Positions 42,406 through 51,330 of a DNA stretch of 64,000 nt are shown piece after piece. How positions within the stretch are numbered: the stretch's first letter is position 1; each line of letters begins with the position of its first letter. The translations under genes and the position numbers were made by a program. The notes beneath the pieces are model-generated. The model saw only the letters and a list, made by a program, of their open reading frames with translations, searched no databases and was not told where the DNA came from. Source of the DNA: Lysobacter sp. yr284 (lineage in GTDB: Bacteria; Pseudomonadota; Gammaproteobacteria; Xanthomonadales; Xanthomonadaceae); assembly GCF_900107375.1 (NCBI RefSeq), contig NZ_FNPT01000003.1, positions 186,001-250,000 on the forward strand, given 5' to 3'.

Positions 42406-45400
42406 CGCGGGCGGTGCGCGGAAGCGGCCGGGGCCCGTCGCGGGCAGCGCCGCGCGACGGCGTTGGTCGCGGCCAGCGCGGGGTGGAGCAGGGACGAACG
42501 GTCCTGGTTGAGCAGCACGCCGTGCCGGCGCAGGCTGTCGAGGTAGGTGCGCGCGTCCTGGGTCAGGAAGTTGGCCGCGCCCATGCGCCGCAGGTCGTAG
42601 GCGTAGGCGCGTTCGAGCAGTTCCCTGGCCTGGCGCCGGTCGCAGTTCTCCAGCGCGTAGGCCGCGCGGTGCAGCAGCGCGGAGTGCACCAGCACCACGC
42701 TGACGTAGGAGCGGCGGTCGAGCTGTCGTTCGAGAATGCGCGCGAACTCGCCGGCGGCGCGGGCCTTGTCGCCGTTGAGGTAAAGGAAACTGGCCCAGGT
42801 GTCCTGGGCCAGCAGGCTGTAGCGGTCCTCGCGTGCGAAGTAGCGTTGCGCCTGCAGCCGGCTGGAGCGCAGCAGCGGTTCGGCGCGGGCCAGGCCGGCG
42901 CGGCCGCCGGAACGCATCCACGCCCGGCCCAGGTACAGGTCTTCCCATGGCGTGGGCAGGTTGGCGCGGCGCTTGAGCCGCAGGTTGTCGCGGTGCAGCG
43001 CGACGATCTCGGCGAAGTCGCCGCTGCGTTGCTGCGCGTGCGGCAGGTCGCTCAGGCGCGCGGCCAGGCGCTGCTTGGCGCCCAGGGTGCTGTCGTGGGC
43101 CGGCCCGAGCGTGCGCCGGTAGATCGCCAGCGCCTCGCGCAGGGCGGCGAGGTTGTCGCGCGAATCGCGGCTGTCGATGTACGACTGCAGGGTCAGCGCG
43201 CGCGCGTAGGCCGGGTGGTCGCGGCCGTAGGCGGCGAGGATCAGCTCGCGGCCGGTCGCGTTGCGCGCCTTGGCGCTGACGATCCGGCCGCCGGCGTATT
43301 CGGCCGATCCCAGCATGATCCAGGCCATGCCGGTCTTGGGATGGCGCTCGCCGAGGCTGCGCCGGCGGCCGGCGAGCAGGCGTTTGGCGATGGCGACGTC
43401 GACCTGGCCGCCGCGGGTCAGCAGCACGTCGAGCAGTTGCTGGCGGCCGTCGTCGGCCAGGATCGGATTGCGCCCTTCGGCCAGCGCGATCGCGCGCCGC
43501 GCGTCGTCGTCGGCGCCGGGATAACGGTAGAGCTGGGCGCGCAGGCCGCTGCGCTGGATCAGCATCTGCGCCTGCAGTTCGTCGTGCGCCGGCCCCAGCG
43601 CCCGCACCTGCGACAGCGCGGCGCCGAGCGTGTCCAGCGCCGGATACACCTCGCCCATGCCCCATTGCGCGGTCGCCAGCTGCGCCATCAGCGCCGCGCG
43701 CTCGTCGGCGTCTTCGCGCCGGTGCGGGCGCCGCAGCGATTGCCGCGCCAGCGCCGCGGCCTGGGCGTAGCGGGCCATGGTGTTGAGCAAGGACAGGCGG
43801 GTGGCGGCGACGTAGCCGCTTTCGTCGACGGTCTCGCCCAGGGCCTGGCGCGCTTGCTCGGCCAGCGCCTGGGCGCGGTCGTAGTCGCCGATCACCGCGC
43901 GGCTGCGCGCCAGCGTCGCCAGGCTGCGCGCGTACAGCGCCGGATGCCGGTGCAGGCGCAGCTCGCGCAGTTGCGCTTCGGTGTGTTGCAACAGGCGTTC
44001 GGACGAGAACGGCGCGCTGCCCAGGCCCGCCAGGGTGGCGGTGCCGAGGGTGGAGGCGAACAACTGCCCGACCGCTTCGGCGGCGCGGGCTTCCTCGGCG
44101 CGCCGGTGCTGCTGCCACGACCAGGCGCCGGCGGCGAGCGCCAGCGCCAGCAGCAAGGGCGTCGCCAGCGCCGCGGCCGAGCGGTGGCGGCGCAGGAACG
44201 TGCAGGCCCGGTACAGGCCGGCCGCGAATCGGCCGCCGCTGCGCTGGGCGTGGACCGGCCGCAGCTGCAGCCAGCGGCGCAGGTCGTCGGCGAACTCGCG
44301 CATGCTCGGGTAGCGGCATTCCGGCCGCGAGGCGACCGCCTTGCGCGCGATCGCGTCGAGGTCGCCGGCGAGCCGGCGCGCCAGCGCCGCCGGGTCGCGC
44401 TCGCCGTGCAGGCGCGCGCGCTGCGCGCTGGCGGCGAGCGCCAGCCGCGACAGCGGTCCGCGCCCGGGTCGCCGGTCGCCTGGCGATCGCGCGGCGGCCG
44501 CGGCATCGACGGCGCCCGGCCACGGCCGTGCGGCGGACGCCGGCAGCGCGCCGCACAGCAACCGGTGCATCAGCATGCCCATGGCGTAGACGTCGCCGGT
44601 CGCGCCGTGGCCGCCGCCGGCCAGCAGTTCCGGCGCGGCGTAGTCGCGCGAGAACGCGATCTGCGGCGCGCTCGCGCGCTCGCCGGTGAAGGCCGAGGCG
44701 ATGCCGAAGTCGACCAGGTGCACGCGGCCGTCGTCGTTGACCAGCAGGTTGGCGGGCTTGAGGTCGCGGTGCAGCACCCCGCGCGCATGCGCGTAGGCGA
44801 CCGCTTCGCAGGCCTGCAGCAGCAGGCGCACGCGGCCGGCGGTGTCGATGTCGCGCGCGTCGCACCACAGGTCGATGGCGGTGCCCTCGACCAGGCGCAT
44901 CGCGAACCAGGGCTGGCCGTCGGCCTCGACGCCGCCGTCGATCAGCACCGCGATGCCGGGATGGTCGAGCGCGGCGAGGTGGCCGCGTTCGGCCAGGAAC
45001 GCCTCGACCAGCACCGGCGAGCGCAGTTTCGCGCGCACGCACTTGAGCGCCACGCGCTGCTGGTAATGGCCGTCGGCGCGGCGGGCCTCGTAGACCGTGC
45101 CCATGCCGCCTTCGGCGATCACCTCGACGATGCGCCAGGGGCCGAGCTGGGCGCCGATGCGCGGGTCGGCGGCCGGCCCGTCCGCGGCCGCGGCCGGCCA
45201 ATCGCGCGGCCGCCGGCGCGCGAGGGCGTCCAGCGCCGGGACGTCCAGCGGGCTGGGCGCCTGCGCCGCCTCGGCCAGGGCGGTCAGCGCCGCCAGCAGG
45301 TCCGGGTCGCGCCGGGCCAGGTCCGTGCGCAGGCCGCTGCGCCCGGCTTCGGACAGATCCAGGTAGCGGTCGAACAGCGCCAGCGCGCGCAACCGGATCT

Positions 45401-45407
45401 CGCTCAT
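42402..45407 (-). CDS. transmembrane Ser/Thr protein kinase with TPR-like sensor
   Basis: A 1001-residue Hanks-type kinase. The kinase domain spans about 88-395: glycine loop IAEGGMGTVYEA, Lys122 in VALKC, HRDLKPANLLV (213-223), DFG (233-235), APE (258-260). A membrane helix follows near 405-425 (ALATPLLLALALAAGAW), then about 570 residues of helical TPR-like repeats outside the cytoplasm. An insert of about 25 residues rich in Arg/Pro/Gly (SPGDRRPGRGPLSR) is in the C-lobe. It follows an ECF sigma gene by 63 bases, a conserved pairing in which the kinase is thought to control the sigma factor by phosphorylation. Confidence 0.9.
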   Translation of the reverse strand: MSEIRLRALALFDRYLDLSEAGRSGLRTDLARRDPDLLAALTALAEAAQAPSPLDVPALDALARRRPRDWPAAAADGPAADPRIGAQLGPWRIVEVIAEGGMGTVYEARRADGHYQQRVALKCVRAKLRSPVLVEAFLAERGHLAALDHPGIAVLIDGGVEADGQPWFAMRLVEGTAIDLWCDARDIDTAGRVRLLLQACEAVAYAHARGVLHRDLKPANLLVNDDGRVHLVDFGIASAFTGERASAPQIAFSRDYAAPELLAGGGHGATGDVYAMGMLMHRLLCGALPASAARPWPGAVDAAAAARSPGDRRPGRGPLSRLALAASAQRARLHGERDPAALARRLAGDLDAIARKAVASRPECRYPSMREFADDLRRWLQLRPVHAQRSGGRFAAGLYRACTFLRRHRSAAALATPLLLALALAAGAWSWQQHRRAEEARAAEAVGQLFASTLGTATLAGLGSAPFSSERLLQHTEAQLRELRLHRHPALYARSLATLARSRAVIGDYDRAQALAEQARQALGETVDESGYVAATRLSLLNTMARYAQAAALARQSLRRPHRREDADERAALMAQLATAQWGMGEVYPALDTLGAALSQVRALGPAHDELQAQMLIQRSGLRAQLYRYPGADDDARRAIALAEGRNPILADDGRQQLLDVLLTRGGQVDVAIAKRLLAGRRRSLGERHPKTGMAWIMLGSAEYAGGRIVSAKARNATGRELILAAYGRDHPAYARALTLQSYIDSRDSRDNLAALREALAIYRRTLGPAHDSTLGAKQRLAARLSDLPHAQQRSGDFAEIVALHRDNLRLKRRANLPTPWEDLYLGRAWMRSGGRAGLARAEPLLRSSRLQAQRYFAREDRYSLLAQDTWASFLYLNGDKARAAGEFARILERQLDRRSYVSVVLVHSALLHRAAYALENCDRRQARELLERAYAYDLRRMGAANFLTQDARTYLDSLRRHGVLLNQDRSSLLHPALAATNAVARRCPRRAPAASAHRPR

Positions 45408-45470
45408 CGGCGCGCGCGCTCCGGCATCGTGTCGGGCGGCCTGGCGGCGGACGGCATCGGCCTGCGCCGC

Positions 45471-46247
45471 TCAGCCGTCGCCGGCCGCGGCCGCGCCGAG
45501 CGCGCTGGACAGGAACGCGCGCGCGCGCACCCAGTCGCGGTGCACGGTGCGGGTGGTAACGCCGAGCGCGTCGGCGATCTCGGCGTCGCTGAGGCCGCCG
45601 AAGTAACGCATCTCCACCACCTGCGCCAGCCGCGGCTCGTGTTCGCCGAGCGTGTCCAGGCCCTGGTGGATGGCCAGCAGCTCGGCGATGCCCGAGTCGT
45701 AGGCCGCGTCGGGGTCGGGCTCGTAGCTGACCAGCGGCTCGCGCTCGCCGCGCTGGCGGCGGGTGGAGAAGGTCCGGCGCGCTTCGTCGATCAGGGCGAA
45801 GCGCATCGCCCGCACCAGGATCGCGATCAGGTGCCGGCGGTTCTTGTAGGCCATGCCGCTCTGGTTCAAGCGCAGCCAGGTGCGGCTGAGCAGCGAGGTC
45901 GGCGAGCGCTCCGGGCCGGCCCAGTGCCGGCGGATCTGGTGCCGGGCCAGCATGTGCAGTTCCCGGTAGACCGCGGCGTAGATGCGGTCCCAGGCCTGCG
46001 GGGCGCCGCCCTGGGCGTGGGCCAGCAGTTCGGTGAGCGCCTCGGCGTCGGGGTCGTCCGGGTGGGCAGCGCCGGGCGGCGGCGCTGCTTGCGGGCAGGC
46101 CGCCGCCGCGGGCGGCCGGGGGCCTGCCGATGTGGGTTCTCGCGGGTCCGGCGCGCCGTCGTCCGCGCCGTGCAGGGGAGCCTCGCGGGCCGCGGCGTGC
46201 GCCGCGGCACTGTTTCTGGTGCGGTCCAAAGTAGTCGGTCGGCTCAA
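45471..46247 (-). CDS. ECF-type sigma factor paired with Ser/Thr kinase
   Basis: A 258-residue ECF-like sigma factor of the kinase-associated group (TIGR02999 type). After a disordered Pro/Ala-rich N-terminus of about 75 residues come sigma region 2 (AVYRELHMLARHQIRR, SRTWLRLNQ, RHLIAILVRAMRFALIDEARR) and region 4 with its helix-turn-helix (GLSDAEIADALGVTTRTVHRDWVRARAFL). No anti-sigma gene is present, fitting control by the downstream kinase. The long N-terminus is unusual and the start could be further in. A CRP/FNR-like site lies upstream. Confidence 0.87.
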   Translation of the reverse strand: MSRPTTLDRTRNSAAAHAAAREAPLHGADDGAPDPREPTSAGPRPPAAAACPQAAPPPGAAHPDDPDAEALTELLAHAQGGAPQAWDRIYAAVYRELHMLARHQIRRHWAGPERSPTSLLSRTWLRLNQSGMAYKNRRHLIAILVRAMRFALIDEARRTFSTRRQRGEREPLVSYEPDPDAAYDSGIAELLAIHQGLDTLGEHEPRLAQVVEMRYFGGLSDAEIADALGVTTRTVHRDWVRARAFLSSALGAAAAGDG

Positions 46248-46285
46248 TTTTTATGCTCAGGGGGAGCACTTTGGGCGGCATAGGC

Positions 46286-46299
46286 GTGATCTAAATCAA
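46286..46299. promoter_or_regulatory. CRP/FNR-family binding site upstream of the sigma gene
   Basis: GTGATCTAAATCAA, read on the minus strand as TTGAT-TTAG-ATCAC, matches the FNR/ANR consensus TTGAT-N4-ATCAA at 9 of 10 positions. It ends about 39 bases before the sigma start codon in an otherwise AT-rich stretch, so oxygen or Clp-type control is plausible. Confidence 0.55.
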
Positions 46300-46523
46300 C
46301 GCTTTACGTCACGTCCGGTGTGCTTTCCCAAGCTAATCGAGATTGCGGCGACTATCCGGACATGGCAGCCCGATCCTCGCGATAAATACGCAAAACATGC
46401 ACGGAAGATGCGTGGAGAAAGCGCTTCGGCGGCCGCGCCGGGAGCGCCCGGCGGCGGCCTGGGAGCACCGGCGCATGCCTGCGCGCAGGCCGCATCGCAC
46501 CCACGCCTGCGGCCCCGCCGGCC

Positions 46524-47456
46524 TCACCCCAGCGCGGTATCGAGCACCATCATCAGCACGAATCCGAGCATCAGCCCGGCGGTGGCGAAGCGCTCATGGC
46601 CCTTGCGGTGCGACTCGGGAATGATCTCGTGGCTGATCACGAACAGCATCGCGCCGGCGGCGAAGCCCAGGCCCCACGGCAGCAACGCCTGCGAGTGCCC
46701 GACCACGGCCGCGCCGAGCACTGCCCCGACCGGTTCGACCAGGCCGCTGGCCGCGCCGATGAACACCGCCAGCCCGCGTCCGTAGCCGGCCGCCAGCAAC
46801 GCCACCGCCACCACCAGGCCTTCGGGCACGTCCTGGATGGCGATGCCGATGGCCAGCGCGTTGGCCCGCACCGCGCCCTCGTTGCCGGCGTAGCCCACGC
46901 CGATGGCCAGGCCCTCGGGCAGGTTGTGCAGGGCGACGGCGAACACGAACAGCCAGGTCCGGCGCAAGGTGCCCGGCGCCTGGCCTTCGCGGCCCTTGAT
47001 GAAGTGCTCGTGCGGGACCAGCCGGTCGACCAGCATCAAGGCCGCGCCGCCCAGCAGCACCGCCGCGCCGATCACCAGGCTGGCGCCGCGCTCGCCGCCG
47101 CCGAACCAGGTCGTCGTCTGCGCCGCGGCGAGGCCGGGGATGATCAGCGAGAACGCGCACGCGGCCAGCATCACCCCGGCGCCGAAGCCGAACAGGGTGT
47201 CCTGGGTGCGTTCGGACAGGCGCTGCGAGAACCACACCGGCAACGCGCCCAGCGCGGTCGCGGCGGCGGCGACCGAGCCGCCGACGAAGGCCTCGCGCAC
47301 CGCCGGCGCGCTGCCCAGCCAGCGCCACAGGTCCGACAGCATCGCCGCCGCGCCCAGCGCCAGGATCGCCACGCCGCACCACTGCGCCGGGCTCAGCCGG
47401 CGCGGGCCGTCGCGATCGGCCGCGGCGCGCCCGTGCTCAGCGCTGCGCCGCGGCAT
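46524..47456 (-). CDS. ZIP-family metal transporter
   Basis: A 310-residue inner-membrane ZIP transporter, which brings Zn2+, Mn2+ or Fe2+ into the cytoplasm. Eight helices are predictable; the metal-path motifs are [16 protein letters not shown] in helix 4, [15 protein letters not shown] in helix 5 and [16 protein letters not shown] near the C-terminus. It is the last gene of an apparent operon with Mn-SOD, whose stop it overlaps by 20 bases, suggesting it feeds Mn2+ to that enzyme. Confidence 0.88.
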   Translation of the reverse strand: MPRRSAEHGRAAADRDGPRRLSPAQWCGVAILALGAAAMLSDLWRWLGSAPAVREAFVGGSVAAAATALGALPVWFSQRLSERTQDTLFGFGAGVMLAACAFSLIIPGLAAAQTTTWFGGGERGASLVIGAAVLLGGAALMLVDRLVPHEHFIKGREGQAPGTLRRTWLFVFAVALHNLPEGLAIGVGYAGNEGAVRANALAIGIAIQDVPEGLVVAVALLAAGYGRGLAVFIGAASGLVEPVGAVLGAAVVGHSQALLPWGLGFAAGAMLFVISHEIIPESHRKGHERFATAGLMLGFVLMMVLDTALG

Positions 47457-48069
47457 GACGTCTCGCCACTTCCGGCCAATGCACCACGTTGTAGAACGCG
47501 GCGATGTAGTCCGGGCGCCGGTTCTGGTACTTCAGGTAATAGGCGTGCTCCCACACGTCCAGGCCGAGGATCGGGGTGGCGCCGGAGCCGATCCCGCGCA
47601 TCAGCGGGCTGTCCTGGTTGCCGCTGCTTTCCACCGCCAGGCGTCCGCCGGCATCGACCGTCAGCCACGCCCAGCCGCTGCCGAAGCGGGTCAGCGCGGC
47701 CTTGGTGAAGGCGTCCTTGAACGCTTGCAGCCCGCCCAGTTGCGCATCGATCGCCTGCGCCAACGCGCCGTCGGGCGCGCCGCCGCCGCCGCGCTCGGGC
47801 GGCGCCATCACCGTCCAGAACAGGCTGTGGTTGGCGTGGCCGCCGCCGTTGTTGCGCACCGGCAGGCGCAGCGCTTCGGGCAGGGCGTCGATGTCGGCGA
47901 TCAAGGTCTCGGCCGGCACGTCCTGGTACTGGCCGCCTTGCACCGCGGCATTGAGGTTGGCGATGTAGGTCTGGTGGTGGCGGCTGTGGTGGATCTCCAT
48001 GGTCTGCGCGTCGATGTGCGGTTCCAGCGCGTCGTAGGCGTAGGGCAGGGCGGGAAGCTGGTGCGGCAT
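47437..48069 (-). CDS. sodA: superoxide dismutase [Mn]
   Basis: A 210-residue cytoplasmic Mn/Fe superoxide dismutase converting superoxide to O2 and H2O2. Metal ligands His27 ([12 protein letters not shown]), His81 ([10 protein letters not shown]), Asp171 and His175 ([15 protein letters not shown]) are intact. The Gln in GNQDSPLM favours manganese over iron. It begins 27 bases after the upstream gene of unknown function and overlaps the ZIP gene, so all three are likely co-transcribed. Confidence 0.95.
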   Translation of the reverse strand: MPHQLPALPYAYDALEPHIDAQTMEIHHSRHHQTYIANLNAAVQGGQYQDVPAETLIADIDALPEALRLPVRNNGGGHANHSLFWTVMAPPERGGGGAPDGALAQAIDAQLGGLQAFKDAFTKAALTRFGSGWAWLTVDAGGRLAVESSGNQDSPLMRGIGSGATPILGLDVWEHAYYLKYQNRRPDYIAAFYNVVHWPEVARRHAAAQR

Positions 48070-48096
48070 GGTCGGTATCCGTGGGGGTGAGGGAGA

Positions 48097-48639
48097 TCAG
48101 TGCGCGGCGAGGCCGGCTTCGCTGCGCGCCAGCGCCGCCGCGCTCTCGCGCAAGGCGACCTGGGTGCGGGCGCAGACGCCGCGCGCGCTCTGCCAGTCGA
48201 GCAGGGCCAGGCGGGTGCGGCCGAGATGGCGCAGCGCGCAGCGCCGCACCGCGTCGCCGGCGCGCAGGTCGCAGGCGATGCCGGTCAGCGCCTCGTGCGC
48301 CAGGCACAGCTGTTCGCGCGCGCGCTCGGGATCGCGCTGGCGGCGATGGGTTTCGGCGAGGTTGTGGTGCGACACCACGCGCGCGGCGAGCAATTCGTCG
48401 GGCGCAGCGGCGAGCGCCGCACGCCAGGCCGGCGCATCGACGATGCGCAGGGCGTGCCGGTACAGGCGCTGGGCATGGGCGAGCTGGCGCCGGTCGAACG
48501 CGGCGTTGGCCTGGCGGGTGAGTTCGCGCCACTGCGCGAGGGCGTCGCGCGCGGCGGTGTGTTCGGTGGCGCAGGCTGGCTCTGGCGCCGGCGCGGATGG
48601 ATCGGGCGCGGGCGAGGCGGGCGGAGATCGAGTACGCAT
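48097..48639 (-). CDS. helical protein of unknown function upstream of sodA
   Basis: A 180-residue cytoplasmic protein, Ala/Arg-rich and all-helical by appearance, with a TPR-like pair (ANAAFDRRQLAHAQRLYRHALRI and HHNLAETHRRQRDPERAREQLCLAHEAL). A GAGGAG ribosome site supports Met at 48639 rather than 48714. It is 27 bases before sodA, so a link to oxidative stress is most likely. It is also the only small gene downstream of the predicted nuclease effector, so an immunity role should be kept in mind. Not a recognised family. Confidence 0.6.
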   Translation of the reverse strand: MRTRSPPASPAPDPSAPAPEPACATEHTAARDALAQWRELTRQANAAFDRRQLAHAQRLYRHALRIVDAPAWRAALAAAPDELLAARVVSHHNLAETHRRQRDPERAREQLCLAHEALTGIACDLRAGDAVRRCALRHLGRTRLALLDWQSARGVCARTQVALRESAAALARSEAGLAAH

Positions 48640-48840
48640 GGGCGGCTCCTCGGTGACAAGGGGCCCTTTGCGTGACGGACACGGTGCGTACTCAGGCGCG
48701 GGAATGATAGCCACGCCGCGCGCGCCGCGTCCAGCCGCGCGGCGGCGCCGACCCTGCGCAGGGTTTCGCAGTTCGCGCGATCCGGCGGCCAGACCGCGTT
48801 CGCGCGCGGCGCCCGCGCGGACGCGGGCGCCGCGGCGGGG

Positions 48841-50283
48841 CTATTGCATCGTCGCGTTGCGGTGCTGGTTGAGTTGCGGCCCCGACGGATTGCCTTGTTC
48901 GTGCACCAGCCGGTTCAGGTCGATCGTGCTCTGGGCCAGCGATTGCTGCTTGGCGCCCTGCGCATCGGCCCAGACGAACTGATTGTTCTTCGGATCGCCC
49001 TGGATCGCGAACACCCGGCTGCCGTCGTCGCTTTGGGCGACGTGGTCGATGGTGAGGCGATAGTGGGTCGCGGCCACCGCCAGGGTGCCGGCGACGTTGC
49101 TGCGCTCCTGCGAGGTCATCGCCTGGCCGAAGCCGGTTTGCTCCAGCTTGCCCAGCGCCTGGGTGTAGGGGCCGTAGCCGGGCTGGCCGAAGTCGCTCAT
49201 GAGCTGTTGCGGCGAAGGATAGTTGCGGCCGAGTTCGCGCAACTGCTGCTTGAGTTGCGGCGACAGCAGGCCGCCGTCCTCGCCGAGGAAGCGGTTGAAC
49301 TCGCCGCGCTTTTCCGGCGCGATCTTCTCGTCGCGGTACTCGCCGGAGGCCTGGACCTCGAAATCGTGCGAGCTGTTGACCCCGCGCGCGACCAGTCGCA
49401 GGTTGCTGGTGTCGTTGTAGCCGTCCAGCGCATCGGCCTTGCTCAGGCCGCCGCGCCCGGCGTGCTTGGCCATCTCCGGGCCCAGCAGTTCGAACGGAAT
49501 CTCGTGGTCGATGTCGAAGGCGTCGCGGGTGCACAGCTGGCCCGAGGCCTGGCAGAAGAACAGCGGCACCTTGCTCTTGTCGCCGGTGTCCGGATGGCGC
49601 ACTTCAACTTCGCCGGCATAGCACTCCTGCAGCTTGGCCTGGTACCACTTGCCCAGCACCGCCGCATCGAAGCTCAGGCCCGTGCGGCCGTCCTCGGGCT
49701 TCCACGGCTGCTCCATGGTGGTGCGCTTGCGCACGCTGCCGTCCACGTCCGGATCGAAACCGGGCCGGTTGGTCTTGGGATCGAACGCGAAGCGGTCCTC
49801 GACCCACTGCTTCCATTCCGGCGAATCCGCGCCGTGCGTATCCAGCACGCGGAACGCGGCGTCGCGCGCGCGGTTCACCGGCGCCGGCAGCAGGCGCAGG
49901 TTGTCGACGTCGTTGTAGGCCATCATCGCCTCGGCCTGGCTTTTCACCCCGCGTTCGACGAAGTGGTCCTTCCACTGCGCGACGTGGTCGATGTCGAGCG
50001 CGTCGGCGCTGTGCCAGGTGCCGGTCTGGGCGTGGTGATAGAGCATCAGCGAGCCCTTGCCGGGCAAGGTCGCGCCCTGCGGCGCCATGTGCTCGCTGGC
50101 CCAGCTGTTGTGCATGTACTCGGAGGTGGAGTCGTAGAAGCTCAAGCCCTTGCGGTTGCCGCTGCCGTCCCAGTCGCGCTCCTGCAGGGCCTTGCCGTGG
50201 CGGGTAGGCGACAGGTCTTCCCAATGCACCAGGGTGACGGTTTCGCCGCTTTTCAGCGTCTTCTCTTCGAGGGTGAAGCCCAT
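48841..50283 (-). CDS. predicted X-T4SS effector: duplicated HNH-like nuclease with XVIPCD
   Basis: A 480-residue protein without signal peptide. Two related modules of the His-metal/HNH kind occur: module 1 has DALDIDHVAQW (96-104), YNDVDNLRLL (123-132) and VNRARD (136-141); module 2 has DAFDIDHEIPF (254-264), YNDTSNLRLV (289-298) and VNSSHD (302-307). The C-terminal ~105 residues (FGQAMTSQERSNVAGTL, YRLTIDHVAQSDDGSRVFAI, Gln/Asn-rich tail) fit the XVIPCD domain that addresses toxins to the Xanthomonadales type IV secretion system for killing rival bacteria. GGGAG precedes the Met at 50283. No T4SS genes are in the window. The XVIPCD call is from motif recall, not a search. Confidence 0.75.
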   Translation of the reverse strand: MGFTLEEKTLKSGETVTLVHWEDLSPTRHGKALQERDWDGSGNRKGLSFYDSTSEYMHNSWASEHMAPQGATLPGKGSLMLYHHAQTGTWHSADALDIDHVAQWKDHFVERGVKSQAEAMMAYNDVDNLRLLPAPVNRARDAAFRVLDTHGADSPEWKQWVEDRFAFDPKTNRPGFDPDVDGSVRKRTTMEQPWKPEDGRTGLSFDAAVLGKWYQAKLQECYAGEVEVRHPDTGDKSKVPLFFCQASGQLCTRDAFDIDHEIPFELLGPEMAKHAGRGGLSKADALDGYNDTSNLRLVARGVNSSHDFEVQASGEYRDEKIAPEKRGEFNRFLGEDGGLLSPQLKQQLRELGRNYPSPQQLMSDFGQPGYGPYTQALGKLEQTGFGQAMTSQERSNVAGTLAVAATHYRLTIDHVAQSDDGSRVFAIQGDPKNNQFVWADAQGAKQQSLAQSTIDLNRLVHEQGNPSGPQLNQHRNATMQ

Positions 50284-50453
50284 GAGGTTGCTCCCGTTGA
50301 CGGCGCGCGCGGCGCCGGGCGGCGCGCGCATGCGGTCCGGCGCGGCCATCGACGTGAGGCTTTACGCGCAAAGCGCCGCCGGCCGGCCACGCAAGCGGCG
50401 GCGAGGGCGCGCAGCCGCTATCCTGTGCGCCCACGCAGGCAGGAACCGAACCG

Positions 50454-51320
50454 ATGCGCCGTCTACTCGCCATCCTCCCGTTGTCGCTCGCCGCCGCGTC
50501 GTTCGCCGCCGCCGCCGCGCAGCCGTCGGCGCCGCAGCCGGTGTTCGACGTCCACGTCCATCTGCGCGAAGGCGAGGCCTCGCTCAAGACCTACGAGAGC
50601 GAAGTCGCCGACGCCAAGCTGAAACTGGCCGGTTTCGCCGGCATGTGGTTCGGCGGCCCGCACCAGGCGCTGCAAGGCGATCCCGAGGCGATCCGCCGCG
50701 CCAACGACGCCCATCTCGCGCTCGCCGCCAAGCACCCGGAAATGCTGGCGGTGGCGACCGTGCACCCCTACGACGGCCAGGCCGCGCTCGACGAACTGGC
50801 GCGCGTCGCCGGCCTCGGGGTCAAGGTGCTCAAGCTGCATCCGCATACGCAGCAATTCGACGCCGCCGACCCGCGCGTGCTGCCGTTGGTGCGCAAGGCC
50901 GGCGAACTGGGCGTGGTGGTGCTGTTCGACAACGCCAACATCCTGCCCGGCGACAGCGAGCGCCTGTTCAACGTAGCCATCCAGGCGCCCAAGACCCGCT
51001 TCATCTTCGCCCATATCGGCGGCATGAACTTCCGCTTCTGGAACATACTGGCGCTGGCGCGCACCGCCGACGACTTCTTCGCCGACAACATCTTCTTCGA
51101 CATTTCCGCCACCGCGGTGCTGATGGCCGATTCGCCGGTCGAGAAGGAGTTCGTCTGGACCCTGCGCAACGTCGGCATCGGCCAAGTGCTGCTGGGCTCG
51201 GACTATCCGCAGCTGCCGCTGGCCAAGGCGGTCGATGCGCTCGACCGCCTGGACCTGACCGATCAGGAGAAGGAGAAGATCCGGATCGGCAACGCGCGGC
51301 GGCTGTTCGGCCTGCGCTGA
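50454..51320 (+). CDS. exported amidohydrolase (TIM-barrel) family protein
   Basis: A 288-residue exported metal-dependent hydrolase of the amidohydrolase-2 group. Signal peptide to about residue 22; metal ligands in FDVHVHLREG (HxH), KLHPHTQQF, FIFAHIGGM and LLGSDYPQLP. Amidohydrolase-2 proteins act on cyclic amides, decarboxylations or lactones; the substrate here is unknown. Start with ATG at 50454 directly after the promoter gap, divergent from the effector. Lone gene. Confidence 0.8.
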   Translation: MRRLLAILPLSLAAASFAAAAAQPSAPQPVFDVHVHLREGEASLKTYESEVADAKLKLAGFAGMWFGGPHQALQGDPEAIRRANDAHLALAAKHPEMLAVATVHPYDGQAALDELARVAGLGVKVLKLHPHTQQFDAADPRVLPLVRKAGELGVVVLFDNANILPGDSERLFNVAIQAPKTRFIFAHIGGMNFRFWNILALARTADDFFADNIFFDISATAVLMADSPVEKEFVWTLRNVGIGQVLLGSDYPQLPLAKAVDALDRLDLTDQEKEKIRIGNARRLFGLR

Positions 51321-51330
51321 GCGGCGGCGG

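Noticed and set aside
39660-46283. Very long open frames of over 2100 codons on both strands across this region
   Set aside because: They run through the c-di-GMP gene, kinase and sigma gene in the wrong frames, are Arg/Ala/Gly-rich, and carry no domain order. They arise from high GC and lack of stop codons.
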